DNA from: Caballeronia pedi
GTDB taxonomy: Bacteria > Pseudomonadota > Gammaproteobacteria > Burkholderiales > Burkholderiaceae
Reading direction: 5' to 3'
Assembly (NCBI RefSeq): GCF_001544915.2
Contig: NZ_FCOE02000017.1
Span: 1 to 64,000, forward strand
DNA: 64,000 nt
Under the pieces are notes generated by a model. The model saw only the letters and a program-made list of their open reading frames with translations, was not told the DNA's origin and searched no databases. A program made the position numbers and the translations under genes. Of the stretch, positions 30,485-38,388 are shown in pieces (within the stretch, counting starts at the first letter, position 1; the number at the start of each line of letters is the position of its first letter).

Positions 30485-32077
30485 TCACGTCACCGGCGCC
30501 GGATTGAACAGTACCAACGCGTTATGCAGCTTCAGCGCCTCCGCCTTCGTCTGCTTCTTCCCGCTCGCGACATCCAGCATCAGCCGGAACAGTTCCCAGC
30601 CCACATCGGCGATGGTCGCTTCGCCCGTCGCGATGGTGCCCGCGTTCACATCCATCAGATCGTGCCAGCGGCGCGCGAGGTCCGAGCGCGTCGCGACCTT
30701 GAGCACCGGCACTTCGGCGAGACTATAAGGCGTGCCGCGCCCGGTCGTGAACACATGCAGGTTGATGCCCGCCGCGAGTTGCAGCGTGCCGCAGATGAAA
30801 TCGCTCGCGGGCGTCGACGCGTAAATCAACCCCTTCTGCTTCACCTTCTCGCCCGGCGACAGCACACCGGAAATAGCCGAACTGCCCGACTTGACGATCG
30901 ACCCCATCGCCTTCTCGACGATGTTCGACAACCCGCCCTTCTTGTTGCCCGGCGTCGTGTTCGCGCTGCGGTCCGCGCCGCCGCGCTTCAGATAATCGTC
31001 GTACCACTGCATCTCGCGGATGATCGCCTGCGCCACTTCACCGTTCGCCGCGCGCGCCGTGAGCTGCGCGACGCCGTCCCGCACTTCCGTGACTTCCGAG
31101 AACATCACCGTGCCGCCCGCGCGCACGATGAGATCCGTCGCGAAGCCGACCGCCGGATTCGCCGTCAGGCCGGAAAACGCATCGCTGCCGCCGCACTGCA
31201 CGCCGACGACGAGATCCGCCGCCGGACACGTCTCGCGACGGCGATTGTTCAGGCGCTTCAGATGCGTCTCGGCCATGCGCATGATCGAATCGATCATCGA
31301 GCCGAAGCCGACGTGCGCCTCGTCCTGCAGCACGACCGCGCCGCCGTTGTCATCATGAGTGTTGTCGCCGATATCGGCCACGTCTTCCGTTTGCGCCGAC
31401 GCCGCCGCGATCGGAATGGTGCCCGCCGGCATCAGGCGCTCGGGCTGCAGCTTCTCGCAGCCGAGGCTCACCATCATCACTTCGCCGCCGAAGTTCGGAT
31501 TCAGCGCGATGTTGCGCACGGTGCGGATCGGCACCATCGCGTCGGGGGCGTCGATCGCCACGCCGCAGCCGTAGGTATGGCCGAGGCTCACGACGTCGTC
31601 GACATTCGGATACTGCGGCAGCAGTTCCGCCTTGATGCGCGTGACCGCGTGCTGCACCACGTCCGCGACGCACTGCACGGTGGTCGTGATCGCGAGGATG
31701 TTGCGCGTGCCGACCGTGCCGTCCGCGTTGCGATAGCCCTCGAACGTGAAGCCGTCCACCGGCGATTCGTCGGGCGCCTTGATGGTCGCGATGGGCAGAT
31801 CGTGCAGTTCCGGCGACGCCGGCATGCGCGTGACGTGCTCGTTCACCCAGCTTCCCTTCGGCAACGCTTTCGTCGCGTAGCCGATCACTACGTTGTAGCG
31901 CATCACGGCATCGCCTTCCGCGAGATCCTTCAGTGCGACCTTGTGGCCTTGCGGCACGCGCTCGCGCAGCACGAGGCCATCGGAGAAGGTGGCGCCTTCG
32001 CCCAGACCGCCGTCGTTGACGACGATCGCGACGTTGTCGTCCGGGTGGACACGAATATATAGAGGGGACTGATTCAT
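30485..32077 (-). CDS. garD: galactarate dehydratase (UxaA family)
   Basis: A 530-residue dehydratase (E. coli GarD has 523) with an N-terminal SAF domain (about residues 5-100, LYIRVHPDDNVAIVVN) and the C-terminal catalytic UxaA domain (GYRNADGTVGTRNILAITTT, LGHTYGCGVAID, VGVQCGGSDAFSGLTANPA). It dehydrates galactarate to 5-keto-4-deoxyglucarate, the substrate of the divergent KdgD. The ATG at 32077 follows AAGGA. An altronate dehydratase is the alternative; the sugar-acid neighbours favour galactarate/glucarate. Confidence 0.87.
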   Translation of the reverse strand: MNQSPLYIRVHPDDNVAIVVNDGGLGEGATFSDGLVLRERVPQGHKVALKDLAEGDAVMRYNVVIGYATKALPKGSWVNEHVTRMPASPELHDLPIATIKAPDESPVDGFTFEGYRNADGTVGTRNILAITTTVQCVADVVQHAVTRIKAELLPQYPNVDDVVSLGHTYGCGVAIDAPDAMVPIRTVRNIALNPNFGGEVMMVSLGCEKLQPERLMPAGTIPIAAASAQTEDVADIGDNTHDDNGGAVVLQDEAHVGFGSMIDSIMRMAETHLKRLNNRRRETCPAADLVVGVQCGGSDAFSGLTANPAVGFATDLIVRAGGTVMFSEVTEVRDGVAQLTARAANGEVAQAIIREMQWYDDYLKRGGADRSANTTPGNKKGGLSNIVEKAMGSIVKSGSSAISGVLSPGEKVKQKGLIYASTPASDFICGTLQLAAGINLHVFTTGRGTPYSLAEVPVLKVATRSDLARRWHDLMDVNAGTIATGEATIADVGWELFRLMLDVASGKKQTKAEALKLHNALVLFNPAPVT

Positions 32078-32124
32078 TCTGACGAATCCTTGAGCGAACA
32101 CACCGCGCGGCTGCGGCTGGAGTT

Positions 32125-32141
32125 ATGTCATCCTACAACAT
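32125..32141 (-). promoter_or_regulatory. candidate operator copy A (garD/kdgD)
   Basis: Read on the minus strand this is ATGTTGTAGGATGACAT, one of three near-identical 17-bp elements in the divergent garD-kdgD region. It lies 48 bases upstream of the garD start, facing garD. TGT/ACA ends are arranged as an imperfect dyad, as in dimeric repressor sites. Confidence 0.6.
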
Positions 32142-32197
32142 AGACCGTCACAATTGCTTAGTATTTACCCGTATCCATTGATTTTATTGGCTTAAAA

Positions 32198-32214
32198 CTG
32201 TTGTCCGATGTCAT
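32198..32214 (+). promoter_or_regulatory. candidate operator copy B (garD/kdgD)
   Basis: CTGTTGTCCGATGTCAT, matching the consensus of copies A and C at 13-14 of 17 positions. It begins exactly 20 bases before copy C, so both would lie on one DNA face, favouring cooperative binding. Confidence 0.55.
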
Positions 32215-32217
32215 CTC

Positions 32218-32234
32218 ATGTTGTACGATGACTT
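32218..32234 (+). promoter_or_regulatory. candidate operator copy C (garD/kdgD)
   Basis: ATGTTGTACGATGACTT, the third copy, about 45 bases upstream of the kdgD start and probably overlapping its promoter or early transcript. Sites of this kind are expected for a GntR- or LacI-type sugar-acid regulator; no such regulator gene is in the window. Confidence 0.6.
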
Positions 32235-32278
32235 ATAAGCTCGGCACCCGCCGGTCGCTGACCATCGAGACATTCACC

Positions 32279-33196
32279 ATGACGACACCGCAAGAACTGA
32301 AGCAAATCGTTTCCGAAGGCCTGCTCTCCTTCCCCGTGACGGACTTCGACCAGCAAGGCAACTTCCGCGCAGATACCTACGCGGAGCGCCTCGAATGGCT
32401 GGCTCCGTACGGTGCTTCAGCGCTGTTCGTCGCGGGCGGCACGGGCGAGTTCTTCTCGCTGACGCAACCCGAATATTCGCAGATCGTGAAGACGGCCACC
32501 GAAGTGTGCCGCGGCAAGGTGCCGATCCTCGCGGGCGCGGGCGGCCCGACCCGCACGGCCATCGCGTTCGCGCAGGAAGCCGAGAAGCAAGGCGCGCATG
32601 GCGTGCTGCTGATGCCGCATTATCTGACGGAAGCGTCGCAGGACGGCATCCGCGCGCACGCCGAGGAAGTGTGCAAGGCCGTGCCGAACATGGGCGTGAT
32701 CATCTACAACCGCGCCAATTCGAAGCTCAACGCCGACATGCTGGAGCAACTGGCCGATAGCTGCCCGAACCTGATCGGCTTCAAGGACGGCGTGGGTGAA
32801 ATCGAGAACATGGTGACGATCCGCCGCCGTCTCGGCGACCGCTTCTCGTACCTCGGCGGCCTGCCGACGGCCGAAGTCTACGCAGCGGCATACAAGGCGC
32901 TGGGCGTGCCGGTGTACTCGTCGGCGGTGTTCAACTTCATCCCGAAGACGGCAATGGAGTTCTATCGCGCGATCGCGGCGGACGACCACGCAACGGTCGG
33001 CAAGCTGATCGACGAATTCTTCCTGCCGTACCTGAAGATCCGCAACCGCAAGGCGGGCTATGCGGTGTCGATCGTCAAGGCGGGCGCGAAGCTCGTCGGC
33101 CACGATGCGGGCCCGGTGCGCGCGCCGCTGACCGATCTGACGGAAGAAGAAGTCGCGCAACTCGACGTGCTGATCAAGAAGCTCGGCGCGCAGTAA
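32279..33196 (+). CDS. kdgD: 5-dehydro-4-deoxyglucarate dehydratase
   Basis: A 305-residue DHDPS-family lyase. The Schiff-base lysine lies in NLIGFKDGVGE, and the GGTGEFFSL and YNRANSKLN motifs are characteristic of the KDG dehydratase branch. It decarboxylates and dehydrates 5-keto-4-deoxyglucarate to 2-oxoglutarate semialdehyde. The ATG at 32279 matches the family N-terminus; upstream in-frame codons cross operator copies B and C and are not used. It is followed by gudP after a 130-base spacer with strong hairpins. Confidence 0.92.
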   Translation: MTTPQELKQIVSEGLLSFPVTDFDQQGNFRADTYAERLEWLAPYGASALFVAGGTGEFFSLTQPEYSQIVKTATEVCRGKVPILAGAGGPTRTAIAFAQEAEKQGAHGVLLMPHYLTEASQDGIRAHAEEVCKAVPNMGVIIYNRANSKLNADMLEQLADSCPNLIGFKDGVGEIENMVTIRRRLGDRFSYLGGLPTAEVYAAAYKALGVPVYSSAVFNFIPKTAMEFYRAIAADDHATVGKLIDEFFLPYLKIRNRKAGYAVSIVKAGAKLVGHDAGPVRAPLTDLTEEEVAQLDVLIKKLGAQ

Positions 33197-33215
33197 GCAA
33201 CACTGGAAGGAGACA

Positions 33216-33265
33216 GCGAAGCGTGAGAACGCGTGGCGCCGCAACGGCGCCGCGCGTCGCTTCGC
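33216..33265. repeat. strong compound hairpin between kdgD and gudP
   Basis: Outer arms GCGAAGCG (33216-33223) and CGCTTCGC (33258-33265) enclose an inner stem of GGCGCCG (33235-33241) with CGGCGCC (33245-33251) around a CAA loop; the inner stem extends by GCG/CGC through a wobble pair. There is no T-tract, so it is not a classical terminator. It may stabilise the kdgD message or lower gudP expression. Confidence 0.65.
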
Positions 33266-33270
33266 ACATG

Positions 33271-33290
33271 AGGGCCGCGCGTGCGGCCCT
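33271..33290. repeat. second hairpin between kdgD and gudP
   Basis: AGGGCCGC and GCGGCCCT form a perfect 8-bp stem around a GCGT loop, six bases after the compound hairpin. No T-tract follows. It lies 36 bases before the gudP start and leaves its ribosome site free. Confidence 0.6.
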
Positions 33291-33326
33291 CCGTGCATCA
33301 GCACGATCGAATCAAAGGGGAAGTCC

Positions 33327-34679
33327 ATGTCGATGAGCCGCACCGCGAATCCCGCAGACGTCATGAAGCGCACCCGCGTGCGCTATCTCATCCTGTTGCT
33401 GATCTTCGTGATCACGACGTTCAACTACGCAGACCGCGCGACCCTGTCGGTGACCGGTTCGGCCATGCGCGCCGAATTCGGCTTCGATTCGATCCGCATG
33501 GGTTATATCTTCTCGGCTTTCAGCTGGGCGTACGTGCTTTCGCAAGTGCCGGCGGGCTGGCTGCTCGATCGCTTCGGCGCGCGGCGCGTCTACGCCGCGA
33601 GCATTTTTCTGTGGTCGCTGTTCACGCTGCTGCAAAGCTCGATCGGCCTGCTCGGCAGCGCGGCCACGGCGGTGACGGCGTTGTTCGTCCTGCGTTTCGC
33701 GATGGGCGCGGCGGAAGCGCCCGCCTTCCCCGCCAATGCGAAAGTCGTCGCGAGCTGGTTCCCGACGAAAGAGCGTGGCACGGCATCGGCGATCTTCAAC
33801 TCCGCGCAATACTTCGCGGCCGTCGTGTTCACGCCGCTGATGGCGTGGCTCACGCACGCATTCGGCTGGCATCACGTGTATATCGTGATGGGCGTGGCGG
33901 GTCTCGTGCTCGCGCTCACATGGCTGTCCGTGATGAAGAATCCGGTCGACCATCCGCGCGTGAACAGGCAGGAACTGGAGTACATCGAGGAAGGCGGCGG
34001 TCTCGTGAGCGGTCATCACCGCGCGGGCGGCGCGGCGCGGGCGAAGTCGAACAGCGTGGGCTGGCCGGTCGTGAAGCAACTGCTGACCAACCGCATGCTG
34101 CTCGGCGTGTATCTCGCGCAGTACTGCATCAACGTGCTCACGTACTTCTTCCTGACGTGGTTCCCGATCTACCTCGTGCAGGCGCGTCACATGACGATTC
34201 TACAGGCAGGCTTCGTCGCGTCGCTGCCGGCCATCTGCGGCTTCACGGGCGGCGTGCTCGGCGGCGTGATCTCCGATGGCCTCATCCGGCGCGGCTGCTC
34301 GCTCACGCTGGCGCGCAAGGCGCCGATCGTCGGCGGCATGCTGCTGTCGTCGTGCATCATCGGCTGCAATTATGTCGATACGGACTGGGTCGTGGTCGCG
34401 CTGATGTCGCTCGCGTTCTTCGGCAAGGGTATCGGCGCATTGGGCTGGGCCGTGGTCGCGGATACGTCGCCGAAGGAAGCCATCGGGCTTTCCGGCTCGA
34501 TCTTCAACATGTTCGGCAATGTGGCGGGGATCGTGACGCCGATCGTGATCGGCTATCTCGTCGCGCAGTCGGGCTCGTTCAATGGCGCGCTGGCGTTCGT
34601 CGGCATCAATGCGCTGATCACGGTGTTCAGTTATCTCGTGATCGTGAAGGACATCAAGCGCGTGGAATTGCGCGTCTGA
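33327..34679 (+). CDS. gudP: MFS D-glucarate/galactarate permease (GudP-like)
   Basis: A 450-residue MFS permease of the anion:cation symporter family with 12 hydrophobic segments. The segments FNYADRATLSVTG (start of helix 1) and GWLLDRFGARRVY (motif A) are typical of GudP/ExuT-like sugar-acid transporters. AAGGGGAAG precedes the ATG at 33327. Co-orientation with kdgD and divergence from garD make glucarate/galactarate uptake the likely role. It is followed by a bidirectional hairpin terminator. Confidence 0.87.
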   Translation: MSMSRTANPADVMKRTRVRYLILLLIFVITTFNYADRATLSVTGSAMRAEFGFDSIRMGYIFSAFSWAYVLSQVPAGWLLDRFGARRVYAASIFLWSLFTLLQSSIGLLGSAATAVTALFVLRFAMGAAEAPAFPANAKVVASWFPTKERGTASAIFNSAQYFAAVVFTPLMAWLTHAFGWHHVYIVMGVAGLVLALTWLSVMKNPVDHPRVNRQELEYIEEGGGLVSGHHRAGGAARAKSNSVGWPVVKQLLTNRMLLGVYLAQYCINVLTYFFLTWFPIYLVQARHMTILQAGFVASLPAICGFTGGVLGGVISDGLIRRGCSLTLARKAPIVGGMLLSSCIIGCNYVDTDWVVVALMSLAFFGKGIGALGWAVVADTSPKEAIGLSGSIFNMFGNVAGIVTPIVIGYLVAQSGSFNGALAFVGINALITVFSYLVIVKDIKRVELRV

Positions 34680-34691
34680 TCAGACTTGCAA

Positions 34692-34718
34692 GCCCGTTCC
34701 GTCGATGGCGGAACGGGC
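34692..34718. terminator. bidirectional hairpin between gudP and a small minus-strand gene
   Basis: GCCCGTTCCG (34692-34701) and CGGAACGGGC (34709-34718) form a perfect 10-bp stem around a 7-base loop. It lies 13 bases after the gudP stop and 8 bases before the stop of the convergent gene. No T-run follows, so its efficiency as an intrinsic terminator is uncertain. Confidence 0.65.
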
Positions 34719-34725
34719 ATACGCA

Positions 34726-35058
34726 TCAACTCGCCTCAATCACGTCGATGCGCAGCGCTTCGCCGCCGTCGGCGATCGCCAGCAGGCGATCCACATTCGG
34801 ATGCGCGCCCGGCCTATTGTGCGCATCGGCGGTATGTTCGGCGAACACGGCGAGCGCGTGCTCCGCGGCCTTCGCGTCGAGCGTGCCGAACGTCTGCTGC
34901 ACGTAGTTGTAGACCGCGAGCGAACCCTGCTTGCCCGGCTTGTTCTCGATACTCGCGACCACGTCGCCCTGGCCGTCGACCAGATCGATGCGCTCGATGC
35001 CATCGATGGCAGGCAATTGGGCGAGGTTATCCTTGAATACGTTGCTCGGCTGGATCAC
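34726..35058 (-). CDS. small conserved hypothetical protein
   Basis: A 110-residue soluble protein with alternating beta and helix segments (GIERIDLVDGQGDVVASIEN; RIDVIEAS at the end). The GTG at 35058 has GGAG eight bases upstream; another GTG three codons earlier sits too close to that ribosome site. No family or catalytic motif recognised. It is not obviously part of an operon. Confidence 0.6.
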   Translation of the reverse strand: MIQPSNVFKDNLAQLPAIDGIERIDLVDGQGDVVASIENKPGKQGSLAVYNYVQQTFGTLDAKAAEHALAVFAEHTADAHNRPGAHPNVDRLLAIADGGEALRIDVIEAS

Positions 35059-35111
35059 GAAAAGCACTCCATGTGATGAGTTGATGATGCGGGGCGCCGT
35101 ATCTTATCCGA

Positions 35112-35606
35112 TCATCGCAATGGCTCGACCGGACTCGCGAGCCCAATCCTTCCACCGACGATCACGCGCGCCGTGATGCCGCCGAAACCGCGCACCGCGT
35201 TATAACCGCCCGCGCCGAAAGTCTCTTCCATGCGCGAGCACGGATGACACTCGCCGCTCGCTTCGAGCACCGCATCGCCGATGCGAAAACGCTGCCCCTT
35301 CAGCGCGTTGAGATTGATGCCGGATGTGACGATATTGCGTCGCAGATCGCCCGGCGCGACATCGTCGAGCCCGAGATGGCTCGCGATCGCGCGCAGGCTT
35401 TCCGCCTGAATCAACGTGACCTGGCGGTTGCCGTCCTTTCGGCTGTAGTGATCGCCATCGAGACCGATGCCTTCGATCGCCAGCGCCGATTCGACCACAC
35501 GAAGCGGCGCGCGCCGCGCTTCACGCAAACCGATCCATTCGACACGGCCCGCTTTCACGGGCGCGTTCATGAGACGCGCGAGAGGGGAATCCGGATTGAG
35601 CGGCAT
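35112..35606 (-). CDS. MOSC domain protein
   Basis: A 164-residue single-domain MOSC protein: GLDGDHYSRKDGNRQVTLIQ, the LRRNIVTSGINLNAL segment and the conserved Cys motif GECHPCSRMEE. MOSC domains handle molybdenum-cofactor sulfur or transfer and act in detoxification of N-hydroxylated compounds (YiiM-like). It is a stand-alone gene; its redox partner is not visible here. Confidence 0.88.
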   Translation of the reverse strand: MPLNPDSPLARLMNAPVKAGRVEWIGLREARRAPLRVVESALAIEGIGLDGDHYSRKDGNRQVTLIQAESLRAIASHLGLDDVAPGDLRRNIVTSGINLNALKGQRFRIGDAVLEASGECHPCSRMEETFGAGGYNAVRGFGGITARVIVGGRIGLASPVEPLR

Positions 35607-35739
35607 GAGCGGGAATCGAAAATAGTCCGTCCGATTCTACCCGTGGCCCGACATGGCCTAGTCCAAAGCGCGATTCTTGGCTCTTTGGGCTGTGTCATCG
35701 CGCCGATATCGTAGGTGGCATGCAACGTGGAGAACACGC

Positions 35740-36204
35740 ATGGACACTTCGATCACCTTTCGGCATCTCGACTCGCCCGACGACTGGACGCGCGCCTTCG
35801 ACGTCATGAAGGAACTGCGCCCGCATCTGACCGACGCCGCCGCGTTCGGCGCGCAAATGCGCCGTCAACGCGAGGAATGCTATCGCCTGCTCGCGGCCTG
35901 CGACGAGGACGGCGCGATGCTCGGCCTCGCCGGTTATCGCACGCAAACGAATACGCTGTACGGCCGTTTTGTCTATGTCGACGATCTCGTCGTGACGGCG
36001 CGGCTGCATCGCAGCGGCATCGGCGCGCAGTTGCTCGACAAGGTCCGTGAGATCGCGCGCCATTCGCGCTGCGCGCATTTCGTCCTCGACACCGGCCTGC
36101 ATATGGCGCTCGCGCAGCGCTTCTACTATCGCAATGGCTTGCTCGCGAAGGGCATGCATTTCGTCCAGCCGCTGACGGGCAACGACACGGAGGCCGCGCG
36201 ATGA
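35740..36204 (+). CDS. GNAT family N-acetyltransferase
   Basis: A 154-residue GNAT protein: acceptor strand and the acetyl-CoA-binding V-x-x-x-x-R-x-x-G-I-G-x-x-L motif visible as LVVTARLHRSGIGAQLLDKV, then the C-terminal FYYRNGL segment. The ATG at 35740 follows GGAGA. The stop overlaps the next ATG by ATGA, so it is translationally coupled to the azoreductase-like gene. Substrate unknown. Confidence 0.85.
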   Translation: MDTSITFRHLDSPDDWTRAFDVMKELRPHLTDAAAFGAQMRRQREECYRLLAACDEDGAMLGLAGYRTQTNTLYGRFVYVDDLVVTARLHRSGIGAQLLDKVREIARHSRCAHFVLDTGLHMALAQRFYYRNGLLAKGMHFVQPLTGNDTEAAR

Positions 36205-36818
36205 AAGTGCTCTTCATCAACGCGAGCCCGCACGGCGACGCGAGTCATGGCTACCAGCTCGCGCTGGAGATGATCCAGATGTTGCGCAAGACGGCGCGCG
36301 TGGAGATCGTCGAACGCGATCTCGCGGCGGCGCCATTGCCTCCCATCACGCAGGATTACGCGAGCGCGATCACATCGCGCCAGCCGGACAAGACCCGGTT
36401 CGACGTCTCCGAACAACTGATCCGCGAAATCGAAACGACCGACGCGCTCATCATCAACACGCCGATGCACAACTTCACCGTCCCCGCCGCGCTGAAGCTG
36501 TGGATCGATTACGTGCTGCGGATTCACCGCACGTTCGCCGCGACGCCCGAAGGCAAGCTCGGACTGATGCGTGACCGGCCCGCGTTCGTGATCGTCGGCT
36601 CGGGCGGCTTTCATAGCGGCGAGCACGCGCGCCAGCGCGATTTCCTCACGCCGTATCTGCGTTACGCGCTCGGCTCGATCGGCCTGCAAAGCCTGCATTT
36701 CCTGTTGCTGCAAGGACTCGTGCACGGCCATGACGCGGTGGCAGAAGCGCTGCGAAGCGCACGCGGCGAGATCGCGCGTCACGCGATCTTCGCATCGGAT
36801 GACGCCGTCGCGTTCTAA
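36201..36818 (+). CDS. FMN-dependent NADH:quinone/azoreductase (AzoR-like flavodoxin fold)
   Basis: A 205-residue flavodoxin-like oxidoreductase: N-terminal LFINASPHGD phosphate loop and the AzoR-type flavin segment TPMHNFTVPAALKLWIDYV followed by RIHRTF, plus GSGGFHSGEH. It likely reduces quinones or azo/nitro compounds with NAD(P)H. It is coupled to the upstream GNAT gene and converges on the MocR gene, overlapping it by 4 bases. Confidence 0.85.
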   Translation: MKVLFINASPHGDASHGYQLALEMIQMLRKTARVEIVERDLAAAPLPPITQDYASAITSRQPDKTRFDVSEQLIREIETTDALIINTPMHNFTVPAALKLWIDYVLRIHRTFAATPEGKLGLMRDRPAFVIVGSGGFHSGEHARQRDFLTPYLRYALGSIGLQSLHFLLLQGLVHGHDAVAEALRSARGEIARHAIFASDDAVAF

Positions 36819-38296
36819 CCGTCGTAGGCCCGCCGAAGCATGCCCGCGAGACGCGCCGCTTCGGTGGCATCGGCGACATTCGCAAAGCCGACGACGATCC
36901 CGCGCAACACATGTTTCGCGCGCCCGTTCAGATACCAAGCCGATAGCGCGAGCACCGCGAGACCCGCTTCGCGCGCGCGTGCGGCCATCGCCATGTCGTC
37001 GATGGGGCCGTCGCGTCCCGCATGGAAGATTGCGACGAGATGCATGCCGCCGGTCGGCAATTCGATGCTGACTTTGTCGCCGAACGCCTTCAGGATCGCA
37101 TTCATGAGCAGCATGCGCCGCTCGGCATAGAGCGCGCGCATGCGCTTCAGATGCCGCGCGAAATGCCCTTGCGCGATGAAGTCCGCCACGGCCGCCTGAT
37201 AGAGATAAGGCGATCCCGCATTCATGCTCTTCGTGATCTGCCCGAACCGCGCGACGGCCCGCTCGGGCGCGACCACGTATGAAAGCCGCAAACCGGGAAA
37301 AAGCACCTTGCTGAAGGTGCCGCAATAAATCACGCGGTCGTCGCGATCGAGGCTTTTGAGCGCGGGCAACGGACGGCCCACGTAGCGGAACTCGCTGTCG
37401 TAATCGTCCTCGACGATCCAGCTTCCCGCGCGGCTCGCCCAGTCGAGCAGCTTCATGCGCCGTGCGAGCGAGAGCGTCACGCCGAGCGGGCTCTGATGCG
37501 ACGGCGTGACGAATGCGAAGCGCGCATCGTCGTCGAGCGCGCGGGCAGTGTCGACGTCGAGTCCTTCATGATCGACAGGCATCGGCACGAGCCGCATGCC
37601 GGCATCGACGAGAAAGTTACGCGCGAGCAGATAGCCCGGCTCTTCGAACCACGCGCGGTCCCCGGGCTTCGCGAAACCGCGCAGGATCAGTTCGAGCGTC
37701 GCGCGATAGCCGTTCGTGACGAACACCTGCTCCGGCACGCACTCCACGCCGCGCGACAGGCCGAGATACGTCGCGATGCGCTCGCGCAACGGGCGATAGC
37801 CGGACGGATCGGGATAACTCAGCGTGGCGGGATCGCCGCCGCGCGCGCGATACGCGACGAGCCGGCTCCATACCTTGCGCGGAAACGCGTCGAGCGCGGG
37901 CAGGCCGGGGCGCAGCGGCTTCGCGTCGTTGCCGATGTCGGTGTCGGCCTGCGCACGCTTCACGCGCGGCGCATCGGCGCGTTCGCGGCTCTTGCGCGCG
38001 GCGGAAGGCGTGACCGCGCCCGGCAGCGACGCCGAAACGAACGTGCCCGCCGCGCCGCGCATCTGCAAATAACCCTCATCGACGAGGACGTTATACGCCA
38101 TCTCGACCGTGCCGCGCGCAGTATTCAGTTGCGTCGCGAGTCCGCGCAACGCGGGCACGCGGTCGCCGGGTTTCAGATGGCCCGCCGCGATCGCCGCCTT
38201 GAAGCGCTCGCATATCTGCAGATAGATCGGCGACGCTTCGCGCCGGTCGATTTCTATGTTCAACGCAAGGTCAGTGGTCGGCATGTTGTGGCTCAT
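36815..38296 (-). CDS. MocR-type transcriptional regulator (GntR HTH fused to aminotransferase domain)
   Basis: A 493-residue regulator: an N-terminal GntR winged helix (about residues 18-90, PIYLQICERFKAAIAAGHLK, then LNTARGTVEMAYNVLVDEGY) and a fold-type I aminotransferase-like domain from about residue 125 (FVTPSHQSPLGVTLSLARR, WIVEDDYDSEFRY). The family binds PLP through a Lys of the second domain. It is divergent from the NmrA-like gene 92 bases away, where two short palindromes lie. Confidence 0.9.
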   Translation of the reverse strand: MSHNMPTTDLALNIEIDRREASPIYLQICERFKAAIAAGHLKPGDRVPALRGLATQLNTARGTVEMAYNVLVDEGYLQMRGAAGTFVSASLPGAVTPSAARKSRERADAPRVKRAQADTDIGNDAKPLRPGLPALDAFPRKVWSRLVAYRARGGDPATLSYPDPSGYRPLRERIATYLGLSRGVECVPEQVFVTNGYRATLELILRGFAKPGDRAWFEEPGYLLARNFLVDAGMRLVPMPVDHEGLDVDTARALDDDARFAFVTPSHQSPLGVTLSLARRMKLLDWASRAGSWIVEDDYDSEFRYVGRPLPALKSLDRDDRVIYCGTFSKVLFPGLRLSYVVAPERAVARFGQITKSMNAGSPYLYQAAVADFIAQGHFARHLKRMRALYAERRMLLMNAILKAFGDKVSIELPTGGMHLVAIFHAGRDGPIDDMAMAARAREAGLAVLALSAWYLNGRAKHVLRGIVVGFANVADATEAARLAGMLRRAYDG

Positions 38297-38305
38297 GGAC
38301 TAGTT

Positions 38306-38318
38306 GAATCGACGATTC
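38306..38318. promoter_or_regulatory. palindrome GAATCG-A-CGATTC (candidate operator)
   Basis: A 13-bp perfect inverted repeat just upstream of the MocR start, in the divergent spacer to the NmrA-like gene. Probably an autoregulatory or divergent-promoter element; not tested. Confidence 0.45.
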
Positions 38319-38341
38319 TTGTCCCTTTCTGCTAAGCCATG

Positions 38342-38354
38342 ATTGTCACACAAT
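38342..38354. promoter_or_regulatory. palindrome ATTGT-CAC-ACAAT (candidate operator)
   Basis: A 13-bp inverted repeat with 5-bp arms, 34 bases before the NmrA-like start codon, in the same divergent spacer. It may be a regulator site; MocR proteins often use direct repeats, so another factor could bind it. Confidence 0.4.
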
Positions 38355-38388
38355 GACTTCACTTTCACTTATCTGAGCGAGGTACATC

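Noticed and set aside
30468..30500. A T-loop-like GGTTCGAATC next to the garD stop, hinting at a tRNA or attachment site
   Set aside because: No 5-bp T-stem, acceptor stem or CCA end, and the bases are the garD 3' end and terminator region.
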